From: Halobacterium sp. R2-5
GTDB lineage: Archaea > Halobacteriota > Halobacteria > Halobacteriales > Halobacteriaceae
Length of the DNA stretch: 64,000 nucleotides
Reading direction: 5' to 3'
Assembly (NCBI RefSeq): GCF_011734195.1
Contig: NZ_JAANTH010000001.1
Span: forward strand, 1,364,001-1,428,000
Shown: piece by piece, positions 40,721 to 49,755 of the stretch
Layout of the letters: every line of letters starts with the position of its first letter
How positions within the stretch are numbered: position 1 is the first letter of the stretch
Notes under the pieces: model-generated
What the model was told of the DNA's origin: nothing
The model's database searches: none
What the model saw: only the letters and a program-made list of their open reading frames with translations
Program-made: the position numbers and the translations under genes

Positions 40721-42385
40721 ATGACGCTACCTAGTGGGTCGGTTTTCGCGGTGTACGTCGCCGCGTTCGGCGCCGCGGTGCTCGGCTGCGCTATCGCGTT
40801 CCGGCGCGCGCTCCGGGTCGCGGACGCGGACACGCGGCGCGGGCTCGCGGGCGTAGTGGCGGGTAGCGGCGGGTGGGCGCTGTTCGAGCTCGGCTTCCTC
40901 GTCGCGCCGTCGCGGCTCCTGAAGTACGTCGCGTACGACCTCAGCCTCGTCGTCGGGCTGTCGACGGTGGGCGCGTGGCTGTACTTCTGCTCGGCGTACA
41001 CGGGGCGGTCGTTCCACCGCAACCCCACGTACCGCCGGGCGGCCGTCGGCGCGTACGTCGGCATCGTCGCGGTGAAGCTCACGAACCACGTCCACGGGCT
41101 CTACTTCACGACGACGGCCGTCCAGTCGCCGTTCCCGCACCTCGCGGTCCAGCACGGCACCATCCACTGGGTCGTCGCGGGGCTGTCGTACGCGCTCGTG
41201 GCGGTCGGCTTCTTCATGCTGTTCGAGCTGTTCCTCGAAGCGGACTACGACACGCGCCCGCTCGGCGCGCTCGTCGCGCTGACCGCGCTCCCCGTGCTCT
41301 TCGACATCGTCGGGTTCGCGTCGCCGCTGCTCGTCGACGTCAACTACGAGCCGCTCGGCGTCGCGGCGTTCGCCATCGGCGTCCTGTACGTCCACGAGGA
41401 GGCGTTCCTCGCCGTCCAGCTCACCGACGGCGTCGACGACGCGGTCGTCTATCTGGACGACGCCGACAGAATCCGGGGGTACAACGGCCGCGCCCGCGAG
41501 CTGTTCGACGCCCTCGACGGCGCGAAGGGCGGCCGGTTCGCGGACGTCCTCCCCGAAGTCGAGGCGGCGCTGGGCGACGAGCACTCGGTCGTCGAGCGCG
41601 CGGTGGACGGCGAGACGCGGTACTTCCTCGCGACGGCCACGTCGTTCTCGCTCGGGCAGTCGGACATCGGCCGGATGGTCGTGTTCAGCGACGTCACCGA
41701 CACCGAGCGCAAGCGCCGCGAGCTCGAACGCCAGAACGAGCAGCTGGAGGGGTTCGCGGCCGCCATCCGCCACGAGCTGCTGAACACGCTCCAGATCGTC
41801 GACGGCCGCGTCACGGTCGCGGGCAACGCGCTCGACAGCGGGAACGTGGAGACGGCCCGCGACTCGCTGCGGACGGCCTCGGAGACCGCCGACCGGATGG
41901 CCGAGGTCGTCGACGACCTCTCCGTGCTCGCGCGCCACGGGAAGACGCTCGACGGCGCCGAGCGCGTTGATTTCGGTGTCGTCGTCGACGGCGCGTGGAC
42001 GGACGCCGACGTGGACGACCTGACGCTGTCCGTCGACGGCGAGGGGACCGTCGTCGCGAACCCGGCTCGGCTCCGCGAACTGCTGGCGAGCGCGTTCGAG
42101 TTCGCGGCGCACAACGGCGCCAGCGAGGTCACCGTCGAGCGCGGCGACGAGTGGTTCGCGGTCGCCGGCGACGGCCGGCCGCCCGGAGACGCGGACTCGG
42201 AGCAGTACTTCGAGTACGGGAGCGCCGTCCCGGACGCCGAGGCCGGCATTCTGCTGCCGAACGTGCGGATGCTCGCGGCCGTCCACGGCTGGTCGGCGGG
42301 TCTCGACGAAGAGTACGAGAACGGCGTGCGCGTCGTCGTCTCCGGGACCGACAGCGTCGTCGCGCCCGCAGAGTCGCCCGCGTAG
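40721..42385 (+). CDS. 7TM sensor histidine kinase with degenerate ATPase domain
   Basis: 554 residues. About seven N-terminal helices (residues 10-230) form a histidine-kinase-type 7TM sensor, followed by a PAS domain (DGVDDAVVYLDDADRIRGYNGRA) and a HisKA-type helix with phosphoacceptor His351 in AAAIRHELLNTLQIVDG. The C-terminal catalytic domain is odd: the N-box reads LRELLASAFEFAAHNGA (about 446-466) without the two Asn of the usual NxxxNA pattern, and the G1 box is AGDGRPPGD. ATP binding is probably weak or lost. No response regulator is adjacent. It abuts a convergent BCCT transporter gene. Confidence 0.88.
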   Translation: MTLPSGSVFAVYVAAFGAAVLGCAIAFRRALRVADADTRRGLAGVVAGSGGWALFELGFLVAPSRLLKYVAYDLSLVVGLSTVGAWLYFCSAYTGRSFHRNPTYRRAAVGAYVGIVAVKLTNHVHGLYFTTTAVQSPFPHLAVQHGTIHWVVAGLSYALVAVGFFMLFELFLEADYDTRPLGALVALTALPVLFDIVGFASPLLVDVNYEPLGVAAFAIGVLYVHEEAFLAVQLTDGVDDAVVYLDDADRIRGYNGRARELFDALDGAKGGRFADVLPEVEAALGDEHSVVERAVDGETRYFLATATSFSLGQSDIGRMVVFSDVTDTERKRRELERQNEQLEGFAAAIRHELLNTLQIVDGRVTVAGNALDSGNVETARDSLRTASETADRMAEVVDDLSVLARHGKTLDGAERVDFGVVVDGAWTDADVDDLTLSVDGEGTVVANPARLRELLASAFEFAAHNGASEVTVERGDEWFAVAGDGRPPGDADSEQYFEYGSAVPDAEAGILLPNVRMLAAVHGWSAGLDEEYENGVRVVVSGTDSVVAPAESPA

Positions 42386-43990
42386 TCAGTCGTCGTCGGC
42401 GGGCTGGATGTCGCTGTCGCGGTCCTGCTCGGAGAGCAGCGACTCGGGGTCGACGTCGACGCGGTCGTGGCCGCGGGCGTAGTCGCGGGCGGCGACGTAG
42501 CTCGCGTAGACGACCGCCACGAGGAACAGCGTGAACGGGAGCGCGAGTATCGGGGACAGCGCCTCGATGGCCTGGAAGCTCTGCAGTTCGAGAGACATCA
42601 TCCCGAAGCCGGCGAGCAGCGCGCCCCACCACGCGCGGTTGCGGGCGTTGGGGTTCTCGTCGCCCAGCGTGATGGCGGAGATCATGAACACCGCCGAGTC
42701 CAGGGACGTGATGATGTAGCCAGCGATGACGAGCACGAACAGCACCGCCAGCAGCGTGCCGTACGGCGTGATGTTCAGCGCGGTCGCGATGGCGGCGGGG
42801 ATGCCGTCGGCGGCCCACGCCTCGCTGACCGGGCCGACGTAGCTGGGGGAGAGCACCCAGCCCCCGATGATGAGGTGTTGAATCCAGGAGAGGAACGCGG
42901 GCGCGACGACGAGCACGACGAACATCTCGCGGATGGTCCGGCCCTTCGAGACGCGGGCGACGAAGCTCCCGACGAAGATGCTCCACGCGGCCCACCACGC
43001 CCACCAGAACCCGGTCCAGTTGGCGGCCCAGTTGCCCGCGGACATCGGGTCCGTGTACAGCATCAGCCGTGTGAGGTTGCCGAGCCAGACGCCCGTGGCG
43101 TCGAGACCGAGCTCGAACATGAACAGGGTCGGCCCGACGGCGACCAGCAGCGCCATCGCGGCGACGATGAACACCATCGTCGCGCGGGCGGCGTTCCGGA
43201 TGCCCTTCCGGAGGCCGAGCCAGACGTCCGTGAGGAAGACGGCGCCGATGAGCGCGAAGATGCCGTACGTGAGCGCGCGGGCTTCGAGCCCGAAGACGCC
43301 GCCGAGGATGGCGGCCATCGTCTGCGAACTGAACCCGAGCGTGGTGGCGATGCCGCCGATGCTCGCGACGATAGCGGCGAGGTCGACGGTCCAGTGGAAG
43401 CCCGGGTAGGAGTCGGGGTCGACGATGCCCGACAGCATCGAGGAGACCTTGTACTGGCCGACGCCCTGCGTGTAGACGATGATGCCGAACGCGAGCGCGA
43501 CGGGCAGGTACCACATCGCCAGCCCGGGGAACGCCTCGTGGACGAACATGAACGCGAGGGCGAGCGACTCGATGGACGCGCCCTCGACGGGGTAGGGCTT
43601 AGGCGGCGGGTTCTGGACGATGGAGATGGGTTCGCCGACCCCCCAGATGAGGATGGAGGCGCCGAACCCGACGGTGAACACCATCGAGAGCCACGAGAAC
43701 GTGTCGAACTCGGGCTCGGCGTCCGGGCCGCCGATGCGGAGGCGGCCGTACCGGGAGAACGTCACGCCGAGCACGAGCAACAGCAACACGAACCCGAGGA
43801 GGATGAACCACCAGCCGAAGTACGTGAGCACCCAGTCGAAGGCGCCGTTCAGTATCGACGTGAGCGCGCTCGGGCGTGCGAACCCGAACGCGGCCAGCGC
43901 CACCATCGCGGCCATCGTCACGCCGAACAGCGCGCGCTCGGGCCACGTCGCGTCGTCCAGACCGAGGAGGTACCAGAAGCGTCCAGTCAT
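42386..43990 (-). CDS. BCCT family betaine/choline/carnitine transporter
   Basis: 534 residues, twelve predicted helices. Typical BCCT elements: SWLSMVFTVGFGASILIWGVGEPI, HEAFPGLAMWYLPVALAFGIIVY, and the Trp-rich helix NWTGFWWAWWAAWSIFVGSFVARVSKGRTIREM, whose aromatic residues form the quaternary-amine site. Such carriers import glycine betaine or related compatible solutes, driven by Na+ or H+. In a salt-in haloarchaeon this may aid osmotic adjustment or nutrient uptake. The acidic C-terminal tail (DVDPESLLSEQDRDSD) could sense ionic strength. Flanked by two histidine kinase genes. Confidence 0.92.
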   Translation of the reverse strand: MTGRFWYLLGLDDATWPERALFGVTMAAMVALAAFGFARPSALTSILNGAFDWVLTYFGWWFILLGFVLLLLVLGVTFSRYGRLRIGGPDAEPEFDTFSWLSMVFTVGFGASILIWGVGEPISIVQNPPPKPYPVEGASIESLALAFMFVHEAFPGLAMWYLPVALAFGIIVYTQGVGQYKVSSMLSGIVDPDSYPGFHWTVDLAAIVASIGGIATTLGFSSQTMAAILGGVFGLEARALTYGIFALIGAVFLTDVWLGLRKGIRNAARATMVFIVAAMALLVAVGPTLFMFELGLDATGVWLGNLTRLMLYTDPMSAGNWAANWTGFWWAWWAAWSIFVGSFVARVSKGRTIREMFVVLVVAPAFLSWIQHLIIGGWVLSPSYVGPVSEAWAADGIPAAIATALNITPYGTLLAVLFVLVIAGYIITSLDSAVFMISAITLGDENPNARNRAWWGALLAGFGMMSLELQSFQAIEALSPILALPFTLFLVAVVYASYVAARDYARGHDRVDVDPESLLSEQDRDSDIQPADDD

Positions 43991-44200
43991 GAGAACGGTG
44001 CAGTCGTCACAGCGTCGGCTCCGCAGCTATCGTGTGCGCGATGCCGAGCACCGCCGCTCGGCCGTCGAAGCACTGCTCCGTACATCTTGCCTGCGCTCAG
44101 CGGTGGGCTACGGAAAAATTCGTCGTCTCGGCCGGCAACCGAAACCCTCAGCGCGTCCGTTCGTCGCTCGCGTTCCCGGGTCGTGGAGACGAACCGGGAA

Positions 44201-44206
44201 TTTATG
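44201..44206 (+). promoter_or_regulatory. TATA box for the histidine kinase at 44232
   Basis: TTTATG within GGAATTTATGATAC lies 26-31 bases before the ATG at 44232. The rest of the 241-bp gap from the BCCT start (43991-44231) holds no gene that I can recognise. Confidence 0.5.
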
Positions 44207-44231
44207 ATACGGGCCGCTCGTTTCTGACGGA

Positions 44232-45443
44232 ATGACAGCGCTGTCGCTGCGCTCGCGCCGCTCGGTTCCCGACCTGCTGCGCGCGCTGAGCGGTGCGCTA
44301 GTGCTGGTCGTCGTCTGCGAGGTCGCCGTGCGGATCTGGGCCGGCAGCCTGACGAACACGACTGCGACGGTTTTCGCGGGCGAGTTCGTCGTTGGCGTGC
44401 TGACGACCGTGCCGTTCGTCGCCGGTGTCGCGTACGCCGGCGGCTGGCTCGAACGCAGCGCCGTCGAGGAGAGCCGCTACGAGCGCGTGTGGCGGTGGAC
44501 CATCGCCGGCACCGCCGCGTTCTTCCTCCTGAACGTCGCGCTGATGGCGGTCCTGCCGGTCGCGTCGGCGCTGCTGGCCGTCGGGTGGCTGCGGTGGGCG
44601 GTCGCCGTGGGAGCGGGCGTCGGCGTCGTCGTCGGCGTGACCGAGGCGCGCGCCATCCAGCAGGCGACGGCGGCCGAGCGAAGCGCCGTCCGCGCCGAAC
44701 ACCTCGAAGTCCAGCGGGACTTGCTGGACTACCTCAACAGCCTGCTGCGCCACGAGGTGCTGAACGCGTCGAACGTCATCTCCGGCTACGCGGAACTGCT
44801 GCGCGACGAACACGACCCGGGCACGCCCGGGTACGAGTACAGCGAGACGATACACCGCAAGAGCGAGGAAGTGACCCGGGTCGTCCAGGACGTCCGCGTG
44901 CTGTTGCACGCGACCGAGGAGCGCACGGACTTCGAGCGCGTGGACGCCGCCGAGGTCGTCCGCGAGGAAGCCGCGAAGCTCTCGGACCTCGATCGCGGTG
45001 TCGTCGTCGAGACGGACCTCCCGGACGCCGCGTACGTCCACGCGGACGCCCTGCTCCCGCGCGTGTTCGGGAACGTGCTCGCGAACGCGGTCGAACACAA
45101 CGACAGCGACACGCCGCACGTCGAGATTCGTGGGCGAGTGGACGACGACTCGGTCACCGTCGAGGTAGCCGACGACGGCCCGGGCGTCCCCGACGACGAG
45201 GTGGCGACGCTGTTCGAGCGGCCGTCACGCCGCGCCGCGGACCACGGCCTCGGCCTCTACCTCGTCAAACGGCTCCTCGACCACTACTGCGGTGACATCG
45301 AGCTCGTGGAGACGGGGCCGGACGGCTCGACGTTCCGCATCGTGCTCCCCCGGGAGCCCCCAGTCGAGACTACGGGCTCGCCGTTCGTCGACCCGACCGG
45401 CGACCAGCGCACCGATTCCGCGGTGGCGGGCGACGGGCGATGA
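44232..45443 (+). CDS. Membrane sensor histidine kinase
   Basis: 403 residues. About four N-terminal helices (residues 15-145) are followed by a HisKA-like helix with phosphoacceptor His174 in NSLLRHEVLNASNVISGYAEL. An intact HATPase domain comes next: N-box PRVFGNVLANAVEHND, G1 box VADDGPGVPDDE and G2 box HGLGLYLVKRLL. No PAS domain is obvious. The C-terminal 30 residues are polar and disordered. Orphan: no response regulator in the window. Its nearness to the BCCT gene suggests, but does not show, a role in osmotic or solute sensing. Confidence 0.9.
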   Translation: MTALSLRSRRSVPDLLRALSGALVLVVVCEVAVRIWAGSLTNTTATVFAGEFVVGVLTTVPFVAGVAYAGGWLERSAVEESRYERVWRWTIAGTAAFFLLNVALMAVLPVASALLAVGWLRWAVAVGAGVGVVVGVTEARAIQQATAAERSAVRAEHLEVQRDLLDYLNSLLRHEVLNASNVISGYAELLRDEHDPGTPGYEYSETIHRKSEEVTRVVQDVRVLLHATEERTDFERVDAAEVVREEAAKLSDLDRGVVVETDLPDAAYVHADALLPRVFGNVLANAVEHNDSDTPHVEIRGRVDDDSVTVEVADDGPGVPDDEVATLFERPSRRAADHGLGLYLVKRLLDHYCGDIELVETGPDGSTFRIVLPREPPVETTGSPFVDPTGDQRTDSAVAGDGR

Positions 45444-45725
45444 GGCTTCGACACTGGCCGTGGAGAAGTCGGTCGCCGGCCCTCGCTACTGCTGGCACGG
45501 TGGGGCTGTCGTCACCACCCACTGCAGACGAGTAAGTGACAGTTAGGCGTTCGCCAGGCGCGGAAAAGACCGGTCTAGTCGATTCCAGTCCCGCGAATAT
45601 CGCGCCGGTCGACGGATCGGCCGGTAGGCGGCATCCAGCGGAAACAAAGCCAGTGCTACTCGCACAACTATCTAGGCGCCTTTTCCGGCTCGCAGTCGAA
45701 CTGATACTCGCGGGTGTTCCGACTT
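45444..45725. other. Intergenic region of 282 bp
   Basis: This is the gap between the histidine kinase and the Tat-exported protein. The reading frames crossing it lack recognisable protein character. A possible promoter element (GATACT, near 45700) lies about 26 bases before the ATG at 45726. No RNA gene or repeat was recognised. Confidence 0.35.
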
Positions 45726-46544
45726 ATGACCCGAAACAACCAGTCAGCGGAGAATCTCGCGAGCTCGCGTCGTTCAGTACTCAGAGCCGGCGGTGCAGCG
45801 ACCGTCGCTTCCCTGCTCGGGCTCTCGGGGAGCGCGGTGGCCCAGGAGGGCGACGGCAACGGTGGCGGCAGCCAGGACGGCATGGACGCGTGGATGTTCA
45901 ACGACGAAGCGCGGCCGGACACCGTCTTCCGCGTCAAGTCGCCGGAGCTGGAGGACCAGCCGGCTCTCCAGGGCGACTCCGGAGCCCCCCTGGAGAACGC
46001 CTCCGTGCGGATCGTCGAGTACTTCAACACCAACGAGGAGGTCATCCTCTTCGTTCCCGACGGCGTGCAGGTCGAGGAGGGGGAACTCTACCAGCTGAAC
46101 GAGAACCTCCAGTTCGTCGACGGCGGTAGCGCCGAGGGGATCGTCCAAGTTCAGTTCCAGCCGCTCGGCGACGAGGAGTTCCCGTTCGACCTCGTGGACG
46201 ACGACGACATCGAGATCCTCGAAGAGGGCGGCGAGGGCGCCATCCGTCCGCGGAACTTCTCGGGCGGGTCGATCTTCCGGGTCACGTCCGGCCCCCAGGG
46301 GTGGGTGCCCGAGGACATCGACGAGAGCGGCATGTTCACCGACTACAACACCAGGCACGCCGAGTACCTCGGGACCGACGACGAGTTCCTCTTCTTCCCG
46401 CAGGCGGACGCCGAAGTGGAGACTGACGCCCTCTACACGGTTCAGAGCGAGTGGGAACTGCTGGACCCTGTCGGGAACCTCACCGCCGTCGAGTTCAATC
46501 GCGTGAACGAGGACAGCATCCCGGTCGACGACGAGTACCTGTAG
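45726..46544 (+). CDS. Tat-exported hypothetical protein
   Basis: 272 residues. The N-terminus has a twin-arginine signal (SSRRSVLRAGGAATVASLLG) ending near SAVAQEG, then a Gly-rich linker and a very acidic mature domain. Two similar blocks are visible: FNDEARPDTVFRVKSPELED with EEVILFVPDGVQVEEGELYQL, and RPRNFSGGSIFRVTSG with DEFLFFPQADAEVETDALYTV, suggesting an internal duplication of a beta-rich domain. The start is the Met four residues into the open frame. No family recognised; probably an extracellular or surface protein. Confidence 0.72.
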   Translation: MTRNNQSAENLASSRRSVLRAGGAATVASLLGLSGSAVAQEGDGNGGGSQDGMDAWMFNDEARPDTVFRVKSPELEDQPALQGDSGAPLENASVRIVEYFNTNEEVILFVPDGVQVEEGELYQLNENLQFVDGGSAEGIVQVQFQPLGDEEFPFDLVDDDDIEILEEGGEGAIRPRNFSGGSIFRVTSGPQGWVPEDIDESGMFTDYNTRHAEYLGTDDEFLFFPQADAEVETDALYTVQSEWELLDPVGNLTAVEFNRVNEDSIPVDDEYL

Positions 46545-46648
46545 TCGCCCCGCTCCGGGGACACTCGAACCGCCACTGACGAACGACCGATCCCTCTCCT
46601 CTCATTTTCCGTCGCCGAAGCACGACCACAGCGGTCGGTGCCGCGCGG

Positions 46649-47563
46649 TCAGTAGTACCAGGGGTAGTCCGAGAAGTCCGGGTCGCGGCCCTCCATGAAC
46701 GCCTCCCGGCCCTCCTTCGCCTCGTCGGTCATGTAGCCGAGGCGGGTGGCCTCACCCGCGAACACCTGCTGGTCGACGAGGCCGTCGTCGGCCATGTTGA
46801 ACGCGTACTTCAGCATCCGGACCGCAGTCGGGGACTTCGACGACACCTCGTCGGCCCACTCCAGCGCGACGTCCTCCAGGTCGTCGTGGGCGACGACCTC
46901 GTTGACCATCCCCATGTCTGCGGCTTCCTCGGCGGAGTACGTCTTCCCGCGGAAGAAGACCTCTCGGGCCTTCTTCTGGCCGACCTGCTTGGCGAGGTAC
47001 GCCGACCCGAACCCCGCGTCGAAGGAGGCGACGTCGGGGTCGGTCTGGAGGAACTTCGCGTGCTCGCCGCTCGCGAGCGTCATGTCGCAGACGACGTGCA
47101 GCGAGTGCCCGCCGCCGACCGCCCAGCCCGGGACCACGGCGATGACGGGCTTGGGCATGAAGCGAATCGCGCGCTGCACTTCGAGGATGTGGAGGCGGCC
47201 CGCCTTCGCCTTCCGCACCGTCTCGTCCTCCTCGGTGGCGGCCTCGTCGTCGCCGCGGTACTCGTAGCCCGAATCGCCGCGCACGGACTGGTCGCCGCCG
47301 GAGCAGAACGCCCAGCCGCCGTCCTTCTCGCTCGGGCCGTTCCCCGTGAGGAGCACGCAGCCGACGTCCGTCTGGCGCTTCGCGTGGTCGAGCGCCTCGT
47401 GGAGCTCGTCGACGGTGCCCGGGCGGAACGCGTTCCGCACCTCGGGGCGGTCGAACGCGATGCGGACCGCGTCGACGTCCGTCCCGCGGTGGTAGGTGAT
47501 GTCCTCGAAGTCGCAGTCCGCGACCGGCTCCCAGCGGTCGGCGTCGAAGATGTCCGAGACCAT
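46649..47563 (-). CDS. menB: 1,4-Dihydroxy-2-naphthoyl-CoA synthase
   Basis: 304 residues, crotonase superfamily. Cyclises o-succinylbenzoyl-CoA to DHNA-CoA. VRIAFDRPEVRNAFRPGTV, CSGGDQSVRG, the oxyanion-hole segment PGWAVGGGHSLHVVCDMTLAS and the MenB-specific FDAGFGSAYLAKQVGQKKAREVFF and C-terminal EGRDPDFSDYPWYY are present. The ATG at 47563 (MVSDIF) is chosen over a nine-codon longer frame because a CAAAAA-type (TTTTTG) box lies 25-30 bases upstream. It therefore has its own promoter although it follows menF, menD and a small gene on the same strand. Confidence 0.94.
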   Translation of the reverse strand: MVSDIFDADRWEPVADCDFEDITYHRGTDVDAVRIAFDRPEVRNAFRPGTVDELHEALDHAKRQTDVGCVLLTGNGPSEKDGGWAFCSGGDQSVRGDSGYEYRGDDEAATEEDETVRKAKAGRLHILEVQRAIRFMPKPVIAVVPGWAVGGGHSLHVVCDMTLASGEHAKFLQTDPDVASFDAGFGSAYLAKQVGQKKAREVFFRGKTYSAEEAADMGMVNEVVAHDDLEDVALEWADEVSSKSPTAVRMLKYAFNMADDGLVDQQVFAGEATRLGYMTDEAKEGREAFMEGRDPDFSDYPWYY

Positions 47564-47587
47564 ACCGGAGAACGGGCGCGGACGGCG

Positions 47588-47593
47588 CAAAAA
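47588..47593 (-). promoter_or_regulatory. TATA-like box for menB
   Basis: TTTTTG on the minus strand lies 25-30 bases before the ATG at 47563, just inside the 36-bp gap and the end of the preceding small gene. Confidence 0.45.
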
Positions 47594-47599
47594 GGTTCC

Positions 47600-47980
47600 T
47601 TACTCGGCGGGCTCGCCGTCTCGTCCGGCGGCTCCGTCGCCGTCGTCGAGCGCCTGCTCGGGGATGATAGCGGGCGGCGTGGCGTCGAACGGGCCGTCCT
47701 CGTCGGTGACCCACAGCGTGAGGTAGACGACACAGGCCGCGACGACCGCCGTCGGGAACTGGAGCGTGAACACGCCGTAGACGACGCACGCGCCCATCGT
47801 CACCGCGGCGACGGTCTCGCGGTTCGTCCCACCCGCGTAGAGGAGGACGGCGACTACCCCGCAGGCGACTGCGAACCCGAAACCGACGATGATTTCGTTG
47901 GCGATAGCACCGACGTACAGCAGTCCGAGCACGCCGACGAGGACGGCGAGCGCGGCGAGTTGCGTCGTCGTGGAGGGCAT
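47600..47980 (-). CDS. Small four-helix membrane protein between menD and menB
   Basis: 126 residues. Four hydrophobic helices (QLAALAVLVGVLGLLYVGAI, EIIVGFGFAVACGVVAVLLYAG, TVAAVTMGACVVYGVFTLQF, AVVAACVVYLTLWVT) are followed by an acidic cytoplasmic tail (DDGDGAAGRDGEPAE). The ATG at 47980 follows the menD stop by 26 bases. No family recognised. Its position suggests a link with menaquinone synthesis or use, for example as a membrane partner, but nothing in the sequence shows a catalytic role. Confidence 0.68.
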   Translation of the reverse strand: MPSTTTQLAALAVLVGVLGLLYVGAIANEIIVGFGFAVACGVVAVLLYAGGTNRETVAAVTMGACVVYGVFTLQFPTAVVAACVVYLTLWVTDEDGPFDATPPAIIPEQALDDGDGAAGRDGEPAE

Positions 47981-48006
47981 CGCCCGGACCTGCTCGGAGG
48001 AGCGCC

Positions 48007-49755
48007 TTAGTCGTTTAGGTCGTCGGCGACGGCGGCTTCCAGGCGCTCGCGCTCCCGGTGGCTGGCCTCGCCGTCCGTCGCGACTTCGACGACCTGCGTG
48101 CCGCCGCTGCCGACGGACTCCCGGTAGGCGTTCCGGAAGTCGTCGAGCGTGTCCACACGCGCGAATTCGAAGCCGTAGACGTCCCCGAGCGGCTCGAAGT
48201 CGAGGCCGTGTGGCGTCACGAACTGCTCGGTGAACGGCGGCTCGAACTCCTCGATGGGGAGCATGTGGAAGATGCCGCCGCCGTCGTTGTTCACGACGAC
48301 GACGGTGGCGTCCACCTCGCAGCGGTCGAGCGCGAGCAGGCCGTTCGAGTCGTGGTAGTACGCGAGGTCGCCCGTGAGCACCACGAGCGGGTCGTCCGTG
48401 GCGCTGCCCGCGCCCAATCCCGTCGACGTGATGCCGTCGATGCCGGACGCGCCGCGGTTTCCGAGCACGGTCAGCTCCGCCTCCCGCGGCCGCGCGAACC
48501 TGTCGAGGTCCCGGACCGGCATGCTGTTCGAGACCATGATCGTGGCGGAGTCCGGCGCGTCGTGGGCCGCCGCGGCGACCACGTCGCCCTCCAGCAGCGC
48601 GTCGCGTTCGACGCGGTCGACGGCGTCCCAGTAGTCGGCTTCGAGAGAGCTGACTCGGTCTGCCCAGTCGCCCGCGGAGCGGTTCACGCGCTCGGCGAGT
48701 GCGTAAGCGGTCTCGGTCGGGTCGGCCACGACGAGGTCCGACGCCGCGAACGTCGCCTCTCGCCACCCGCCTGCGGGGTCGACGAGGAACTGGCGGGCGC
48801 CGCTGTCACGGAGGTAGTTCCGCAGCGGCTTCGACGTCGGCGACGCGCCGAAGCGCACGACGACGTCCGGCGCCGGCACGTCGGCAGCGAGGAAGCCGTC
48901 GTAGCCGCCGACCACCGAGGTGTCGGGGACGTGCTCACCGAACCGAACGTCCGAGAGCGGGTCCGCGAATACCGGGAAGCCGGTCGCGTCGGCCAGTTCT
49001 GCGGCCGCGTCCGCGGTCAGCCCGTGGGCGTCGTCCGGGCCGGCCACGACGAGGCCGCGGTCAGCCGACTCCACGGCGCCCGCGAGCGCGTCGAGCGTCG
49101 CGGCGTCGGGGGCTGTGGGGTTCTGGTGGACGGAGACGTAGGGACCGTCGCGGCCCTCCGCAGCGAGCGGGAAGCCGTCCGCGAAGTTCTCGGGCACGTC
49201 GCCCGGCACCTCGACGGGTTCGAGGGGCTTCGCGAACGGGACGTTGAGGTGGACGGGTCCCGGGTTCGCGCCCGTCGTCTCGCCGATTGCGCGGCAGACC
49301 GACGTCCGAAGCGACCGGAGCTTCCGGTCGTCGGCCTCGGGTTCGGGAAGCTCTCGGAAGTGACGGACGGCGTCGCCGTAGAGCTTCGTCTGGTCGACGG
49401 TCTGGTTCGCGCCCGAGTCACGGAGCTCCGGCGGGCGGTCCGCCGTGAGGACGAGCAGCGGGTCCCGCGCCTGGTTGGCCTCCATCACTGCGGGGTGGAA
49501 GTTCGCCGTCGCGGTGCCGGACGTCGAGACCACGGGCGTCGGCTCGCCAGTGCGCTTCCCGCGGCCGAGCGCGAAGAACGCCGCCGAGCGCTCGTCGAGG
49601 TGCGAGAACACCCGTACGTCGTCGTGTTCGGCGAGCGCGACGGTCAGCGGCGTCGAGCGGCTCCCCGGGCAGACGCAGACGGCGTCGACGCCCGCGCGGA
49701 CGAGCTCCTCGACGATAGCGCGCGCCCACAGCGCGTTCCGGTTCGGCGCGGTCAT
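48007..49755 (-). CDS. menD: 2-Succinyl-5-enolpyruvyl-6-hydroxy-3-cyclohexene-1-carboxylate synthase
   Basis: 582 residues, thiamine-diphosphate enzyme. Joins isochorismate and 2-oxoglutarate. N-terminal pyrimidine-binding domain with VCPGSRSTPLTVAL and HLDERSAAFFALG, where a Glu activates ThDP. Middle domain and the C-terminal cofactor motif GDLAYYHDSNGLLAL through VVVNNDGGGIFHMLPIEEF, containing the GDX(n)NN signature, are complete. The length is typical (550-600). It overlaps menF by four bases (ATGA), so the two enzymes that act one after the other are translationally coupled. Confidence 0.94.
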   Translation of the reverse strand: MTAPNRNALWARAIVEELVRAGVDAVCVCPGSRSTPLTVALAEHDDVRVFSHLDERSAAFFALGRGKRTGEPTPVVSTSGTATANFHPAVMEANQARDPLLVLTADRPPELRDSGANQTVDQTKLYGDAVRHFRELPEPEADDRKLRSLRTSVCRAIGETTGANPGPVHLNVPFAKPLEPVEVPGDVPENFADGFPLAAEGRDGPYVSVHQNPTAPDAATLDALAGAVESADRGLVVAGPDDAHGLTADAAAELADATGFPVFADPLSDVRFGEHVPDTSVVGGYDGFLAADVPAPDVVVRFGASPTSKPLRNYLRDSGARQFLVDPAGGWREATFAASDLVVADPTETAYALAERVNRSAGDWADRVSSLEADYWDAVDRVERDALLEGDVVAAAAHDAPDSATIMVSNSMPVRDLDRFARPREAELTVLGNRGASGIDGITSTGLGAGSATDDPLVVLTGDLAYYHDSNGLLALDRCEVDATVVVVNNDGGGIFHMLPIEEFEPPFTEQFVTPHGLDFEPLGDVYGFEFARVDTLDDFRNAYRESVGSGGTQVVEVATDGEASHRERERLEAAVADDLND

